NCBI GenBank assembly: GCA_035294725.1
Contig: DATGKK010000037.1
Location: 1-17,074 of the forward strand
Direction of reading: 5' to 3'
DNA length: 17,074 nt
DNA from: DATGKK01 sp035294725
Lineage (GTDB): Bacteria; Actinomycetota; Acidimicrobiia; Acidimicrobiales; Bog-793
Both the position numbers and the translations under genes were made by a program. This document shows, one piece after another, positions 13,146 through 17,074 of this stretch; within the stretch, counting starts at the first letter, position 1, and each line of letters opens with the position of its first letter. The notes beneath the pieces were generated by a model. That model was not told the DNA's origin. It did no database searches and saw nothing but the letters and a program-made list of their open reading frames with translations.

Positions 13146-13916
13146 GTGCCGGACAGCGAACACCCCCCCGTCCTCGAGGTCGAGGACCTCCACGTCGCCG
13201 TGGACGGTCACGAGATCCTGCGCGGCGTCGACCTCGTGCTGCCGGCCGGCGAGCTGCACGCCGTGATGGGCCCGAACGGCTCGGGCAAGTCCACCCTCGC
13301 GAACGCCATCGCCGGCAACCCGGGCTACGAGGTCACCGCCGGCAGGATCCTGTTCGCCGGCGACGACGTGACCGCCTGGCCGGTCGACGTGCGGGCCAAG
13401 GCCGGCATCTTCCTCGCCTTCCAGTACCCCGAGGAGATCCCCGGAGTCCCGGTCTCCCAGTTCCTCCGCCAGGCCGTCTCCGCCCGCAAGGGCATCGACC
13501 TCTCGGTCCTCGAGGTGAGGGTCGCGCTCATGGAGTGGATGCGGCGTCTCGAGATGGACGAGAGCTTCGCCTCCCGGTACCTCAACGAGGGCTTCTCGGG
13601 CGGGGAGAAGAAGCGCAACGAGATCCTCCAGATGGCACTGCTCGAGCCGGAGCTCGCCGTCCTCGACGAGACCGACTCCGGCCTTGACGTCGACGCCCTT
13701 CGCGTCGTGGCGCGCGGCGTGAGGGAGGTGCGCTCCGAGCGGCCCGGTACCGGGATCCTGCTCGTCACGCACTACCGGCGCATCCTCGAGGAGCTCACGC
13801 CCGACCGGGTCCACGTCCTTGTGCGCGGGCGGATCGTCGAGAGCGGCGGTCCTGAGCTCGCCCACCGCCTCGACGCCGAGGGCTACGAGCGCTACGGGAC
13901 CGAGGCGGCCGCCTGA
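13146..13916 (+). CDS. sufC: Fe-S cluster assembly ATPase SufC
   Basis: SufC is the ABC-type ATPase that drives the SufBCD scaffold on which Fe-S clusters are built in the cytoplasm. The 256-residue protein has Walker A GPNGSGKST (42-50), the Q-loop FQYPEEIPGV typical of SufC (from residue 92), the signature FSGGEKKRNEI (from 150), Walker B AVLDETDSGLD (171-181) and the H-loop THY (His209). The GTG at 13146 has a -10 box 6 nt upstream and no proper ribosome binding site, so it is probably leaderless. Its TGA overlaps the ATG of sufS by one base. The partners SufB and SufD, usually directly upstream of sufC, are absent here; an MBL-fold gene occupies that place. Confidence 0.96.
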   Translation: MPDSEHPPVLEVEDLHVAVDGHEILRGVDLVLPAGELHAVMGPNGSGKSTLANAIAGNPGYEVTAGRILFAGDDVTAWPVDVRAKAGIFLAFQYPEEIPGVPVSQFLRQAVSARKGIDLSVLEVRVALMEWMRRLEMDESFASRYLNEGFSGGEKKRNEILQMALLEPELAVLDETDSGLDVDALRVVARGVREVRSERPGTGILLVTHYRRILEELTPDRVHVLVRGRIVESGGPELAHRLDAEGYERYGTEAAA

Positions 13917-15205
13917 TGGCGGCGACCGGCGCCCCTGAGAGGACCGGCCTCGGCCTCGAGACCGGCCGCGCCCTCGACGCCGCGGCGCTGCGCAGGGACT
14001 TCCCGCTCCTCGAGCGGCGGCGAAGCGACGGTCGCCGGATCACCTACCTCGACTCGGCCGCCTCCTCGCAGCACCCCCGCCAGGTGCTCGAGGCGATGGA
14101 CCACTACTACGAGACGACCCACGCCAACGTGCACCGTGGCGTCTACGCCATCGCCGAGGAGGCGACCCGCCGGTACGAGGCGGCCCGGGTCCGCATCGGC
14201 ACCTTCGTCGGGGCGCGGGCACCCTCGAGAGAGATCGTCTTCACGAAGAACGCCACCGAGGCGCTCAACCTCGTCGCCCAGTCCTACGGCCGGCGCCTCC
14301 TGCCGGAGGGCAAGGCGGTCCTGCTCACGGAGATGGAGCACCACGCCAACCTCGTGCCGTGGCTGATGCTCTCGCAGGAGCGAGGCACTCCGCTTCGCTA
14401 CCTCCCCCTCGACGAGCGCTACCACCTCGACCTCTCACGCCTCGACGAGCTCGTCGACGGCGCCGGGATCGTGGCGGTCTCGGCCATGTCGAACGTGCTC
14501 GGCACCGTGAACGACCTCCGCCCCGTCATCGAGGCAGCGCATGACGCCGGCGCTCTCGTCGTGGTGGACGGCTCCCAGCTCGTCCCCCACCGGGTCGTCG
14601 ACGTCACCGCCCTCGGGGCCGACTTCCTCGCCTTCACCGGCCACAAGATGCTCGGCCCGACCGGGATCGGCGTCCTTTGGGCACGCGAGGAGCTCCTCGA
14701 GGAGATGCCCGCATGGCTCGGCGGCGGCGAGATGATCCGGGACGTGCGCCTCGACGGCTTCACCCCGAACGACATCCCGTGGAAGTTCGAGGCGGGCACG
14801 CCTCCGATCGCCGAGGCGATCGGCCTCGGAGCTGCCGTCGAGTACCTCCAAGCCGTCGGCATGGAGTCGATCGCCGCCCACGAGCGGGCCCTCACCCGCC
14901 GGGCGCTCGAGGTGCTCGACGACCGCCACGGAGCCGACGTCACGGTCTACGGGCCGCCCGCCGACGACCCGAACCGCGGCGGGGTGATCTCGATCGGCTA
15001 CCGCGGCATCCACCCTCACGACCTCGCTCAGGTCCTCGACGCCGAGGGGGTCTGCGTGCGGGCCGGCCATCACTGCGCGAAGCCCCTCATGCGCCGCCTT
15101 GGCGTGCCGGCGACGGCGAGGGCTTCGCTGTACCTCTACAACGACGACGACGACGTCCTGGCGCTGTCCGACGCGCTCGCGAAGGCGGGCGAGCTGTTCG
15201 GCTAG
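13916..15205 (+). CDS. sufS: Cysteine desulfurase SufS
   Basis: SufS is a PLP enzyme that takes sulfur from cysteine as a persulfide and passes it to SufU for Fe-S assembly. The 429-residue protein is a type II desulfurase: THANVHRGVYAIAEEAT (68-84), EHHAN (His142, stacking on PLP), VDGSQLVPHRVVDV (Asp218), the PLP lysine in TGHKMLGPTG (Lys244), and the active-site cysteine in RAGHHCAKPLM (Cys387). The ATG at 13916 shares a base with the sufC stop (TGATG), which indicates coupled translation. The N-terminus is about 15 residues longer than the shortest homologues and is low in conservation. sufU follows after 24 bp. Confidence 0.96.
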   Translation: MAATGAPERTGLGLETGRALDAAALRRDFPLLERRRSDGRRITYLDSAASSQHPRQVLEAMDHYYETTHANVHRGVYAIAEEATRRYEAARVRIGTFVGARAPSREIVFTKNATEALNLVAQSYGRRLLPEGKAVLLTEMEHHANLVPWLMLSQERGTPLRYLPLDERYHLDLSRLDELVDGAGIVAVSAMSNVLGTVNDLRPVIEAAHDAGALVVVDGSQLVPHRVVDVTALGADFLAFTGHKMLGPTGIGVLWAREELLEEMPAWLGGGEMIRDVRLDGFTPNDIPWKFEAGTPPIAEAIGLGAAVEYLQAVGMESIAAHERALTRRALEVLDDRHGADVTVYGPPADDPNRGGVISIGYRGIHPHDLAQVLDAEGVCVRAGHHCAKPLMRRLGVPATARASLYLYNDDDDVLALSDALAKAGELFG

Positions 15206-15229
15206 CCCGGGCGCGAAGGAGCCAACGAC

Positions 15230-15736
15230 ATGTCGGGACTTGAAGACCTCTACCGCGAGATCATCCTCGACCACTACCGCTCGCCTCGCAACCGCGGCGA
15301 GATCGAGGTGCCGCCTGCGCTGCGGGTCGAGGGGTTCAACCCCCTTTGCGGCGACGAGGTCGTCGTCTTCCTCCTCGTCGAGGACAGCATCGTGCGCGAC
15401 ATCCGCATCGGCGGACAGGGCTGCTCGATCAGCCAGTCCTCCGCCTCGATGATGTCGGCGGCGGTGAAGGGGAGATCCGTCGACGAAGCCCGCCAGCTGA
15501 TCTCGTCGTTCAAGGCGATGATGTCGATCCACGAGCAGTCCATCGGCGGGGACGGCACCGAGAGCGGCCCGGAGCCACCCGGCGCCACGATCCCCCCGGA
15601 GGGTCTCGGGGAGCTCGCCGCCCTCCAGGGCGTCGTCAAGTTCCCCGTGCGCATCAAGTGCGCGACGCTCTCGTGGAACACGCTCGCCCAGGGCCTCGAC
15701 GAGCTCTCCTCTCAGTCCGCCAGCTCCGCCAGCTGA
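15230..15736 (+). CDS. sufU: Zinc-dependent sulfur acceptor SufU
   Basis: SufU is an IscU-like zinc protein that accepts persulfide sulfur from SufS. The ligands are present: Cys40 and Asp42 in NPLCGDEV, Cys65 in GGQGCSISQSSASMM and Cys144 in RIKCATLSWNTL. The SufU-type insertion before the last Cys is present and longer than usual: 79 positions separate Cys65 from Cys144 against 62 in B. subtilis SufU, with a Gly/Pro-rich stretch around residues 105-125. Total length is 168 residues. The ATG at 15230 follows GAAGGAG. Its last 25 bp overlap the 3' end of the convergent transporter gene. No sufT follows within the window. Confidence 0.95.
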   Translation: MSGLEDLYREIILDHYRSPRNRGEIEVPPALRVEGFNPLCGDEVVVFLLVEDSIVRDIRIGGQGCSISQSSASMMSAAVKGRSVDEARQLISSFKAMMSIHEQSIGGDGTESGPEPPGATIPPEGLGELAALQGVVKFPVRIKCATLSWNTLAQGLDELSSQSASSAS

Positions 15737-17074
15737 CGCGCCCCGTCATCGCTCGCCTCGGCGGCCTGGTTGCGCCCACCCGGCGCCGTGTCGGAGGAGT
15801 ACACGAAGCGCTCTCCCCTCGCCCACGAGGCCGCCGCCGCGATGGCGCAGGCCACGATCGAGAAGAGGAAGGCCGTCTGGAGGCCCGTGTGGAAGGGCGG
15901 CGCGATGAGCCGGGAGAAGAAGTCGTGCCCGGTGAGCACGGCACGGTCGTGTGCCGGCAGCCGGGCGAGGGTGGCGGCGCCGACGAGATGCTGGACGGGG
16001 TTGTAGCCGAGGAAGGCCGAGAACAGCGTCGAGACCGGCGGCAGGTGGGCAGCCCGCAGCGCGACCGCTCTCGGCACCCCGTAGGTCGTGAGCCCCCGGT
16101 ACAGGCTCGTCGAGAGGGCCGAGGAGAGGCCGACGATCATCAGTGTGAAGAAGATGCCGATCGACAGCACCTGGGCTGAGTTCTGGAAGGTCGAGTTCAT
16201 CCCCCCGCCAGCGCCGCGGTCTGCTGCCGGGAGGGAGTTCATGACGCCCGCCCGGTTCGGGGCGGCGAAGGCGCCCATCGAGAGGCCGTTCATCATGAGG
16301 ATGAGGGCGAACTGCCAGTAGGTGAAGTTCACGGGCAGGAGGAGGAGGAGCACGAAGCTGAGGCAGGCTCCGAGCATCCCGCCGGTCGCGAAGGGCCGGG
16401 CCCCGAAGCGGTCCGAGAGGATCCCGGAGATCGGGCCGGCGAGAAGGAAGCCGAAGGTGAGGGGCAGGATGTAGATCCCGGCCCACAACGGCGTGTTCGC
16501 GAACGAGTAGCCGTGCTCGGGCAGCCATATCCCCTGCAGCCAGATGATCAGCATGAACATGAGGCCGCCCCGCCCGACCGCGGCGAGGAACGTCGAGAGG
16601 GTGCCGAACGTGAACGCCTTGATCTTGAACAGGGGCAGGCGGAACATCGGGTTGGCCACCTTCGACTCGATCACGAGGAAGGCGGCGAGCAGGGCCACCC
16701 CAGTGGCGAGCTCGGCCAGCACCGGGGCGCTCGTCCACCCCATCGTGGAGCGGCCGTGCGGCTCGATGCCGTAGGTGATCCCGATCATGAGCGAGATGAG
16801 GCCGACGGCGAAGGTGACGTTGCCGAGCCAGTCGATCGGGGCTCGGCGACGGATGCCGAGGTCCTCGAGCTTGAGGTAGGCCCAGACGGTCCCGAACAGG
16901 CCGATCGGGACCGAGACGAGGAAGATGAGCCGCCAGTCGATCGGCGCCAGGATCCCGCCCACGACGAGCCCGATGAACGAGCCGCTGATCCCGGCGACGT
17001 TGTTGATCCCAAGGGCGAGGCCCCGCTGGTCCGGCGGGAAGGCGTCAGTGAGGATGGCAGAGGAGTTGGCGACG
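15712..17074 (-). CDS. MFS transporter, DHA2 (EmrB/QacA) drug:H+ antiporter type, N-terminus beyond window edge
   Basis: The reading frame is open to the right edge, giving 454 visible codons of a larger membrane protein. It reads AFPPDQRGLALGINN, then GSFIGLVVGGILAPIDWRLIF followed by VSVPIG. This is the antiporter motif C region and the WRxIFxxxxPIG sequence typical of 14-helix DHA2 exporters. Many further hydrophobic segments follow, with a loop LPAADRGAGGGMNSTFQNSAQVLSIGIFF matching the second-half motif. A GTG at 16962 is not the start, because the conserved motif lies upstream of it. The C-terminal tail is short and polar. The likely role is proton-driven export of drugs or metabolites; the substrate is unknown. 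The gene converges on and overlaps sufU by 25 bp. Confidence 0.9.
   Translation of the reverse strand, partial: VANSSAILTDAFPPDQRGLALGINNVAGISGSFIGLVVGGILAPIDWRLIFLVSVPIGLFGTVWAYLKLEDLGIRRRAPIDWLGNVTFAVGLISLMIGITYGIEPHGRSTMGWTSAPVLAELATGVALLAAFLVIESKVANPMFRLPLFKIKAFTFGTLSTFLAAVGRGGLMFMLIIWLQGIWLPEHGYSFANTPLWAGIYILPLTFGFLLAGPISGILSDRFGARPFATGGMLGACLSFVLLLLLPVNFTYWQFALILMMNGLSMGAFAAPNRAGVMNSLPAADRGAGGGMNSTFQNSAQVLSIGIFFTLMIVGLSSALSTSLYRGLTTYGVPRAVALRAAHLPPVSTLFSAFLGYNPVQHLVGAATLARLPAHDRAVLTGHDFFSRLIAPPFHTGLQTAFLFSIVACAIAAAASWARGERFVYSSDTAPGGRNQAAEASDDGARQLAELAD

Noticed and set aside
16785..17012. A separate short minus-strand frame overlapping the transporter.
   Set aside because: It is an off-frame reading of a well-conserved transporter region with Ser/Arg-rich translation.

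Overview
The window is very GC-rich (roughly 70%, third codon positions almost all G or C). The gene content fits a high-GC actinobacterium: a homodimeric AceE-type pyruvate dehydrogenase E1 close to the mycobacterial form, a SufC-SufS-SufU cluster, an HhH-GPD protein of an actinobacterial type, an acyl-CoA dehydrogenase and a 3-hydroxyacyl-CoA dehydrogenase-like SDR. Several candidate promoters have a TAnnnT -10 element, and at least two genes (the HhH-GPD gene and sufC) look leaderless, which is common in this phylum. An acidimicrobial-type lineage is my guess only.

Left part (1-4035). cysD and the 5' part of cysN (ATP sulfurylase; cysN runs off the left edge) overlap by one base on the minus strand. 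Divergent from them is an acyltransferase-3 membrane protein, which converges with a 1-bp gap on an NAD-type SDR. RNase HI lies upstream of the SDR on the same strand.

Middle part (4036-10581). aceE is on the plus strand without its E2 or E3 partners. It is followed by a 955-residue sensor protein with both GGDEF and EAL domains, which should make and/or degrade cyclic di-GMP. Its 111-nt leader can fold so that the ribosome binding site is partly paired. An HhH-GPD protein with a basic tail comes next.

Gap (10582-11134). This is the only long stretch without a clear protein gene and the most interesting part of the window. On the minus strand, between about 10862 and 10643, I find a compact set of perfect complementary segments: a three-way junction with directly abutting helices, a possible 6-bp loop-loop contact and a closing terminator-like hairpin. 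A -10-like box lies just upstream. The best reading is an unassigned structured RNA of about 220 nt, possibly also carrying a short ORF.

Right part (11135-17074). An acyl-CoA dehydrogenase (minus) and an MBL-fold hydrolase (plus) diverge from a region with a 16-bp palindrome. Then sufC-sufS-sufU form a tight operon for Fe-S cluster assembly, with a palindrome over the -35 region of an apparently leaderless promoter, but without sufB or sufD next to it. The 3' end of sufU overlaps the 3' end of a convergent DHA2-type (EmrB/QacA-like) drug exporter that runs off the right edge.
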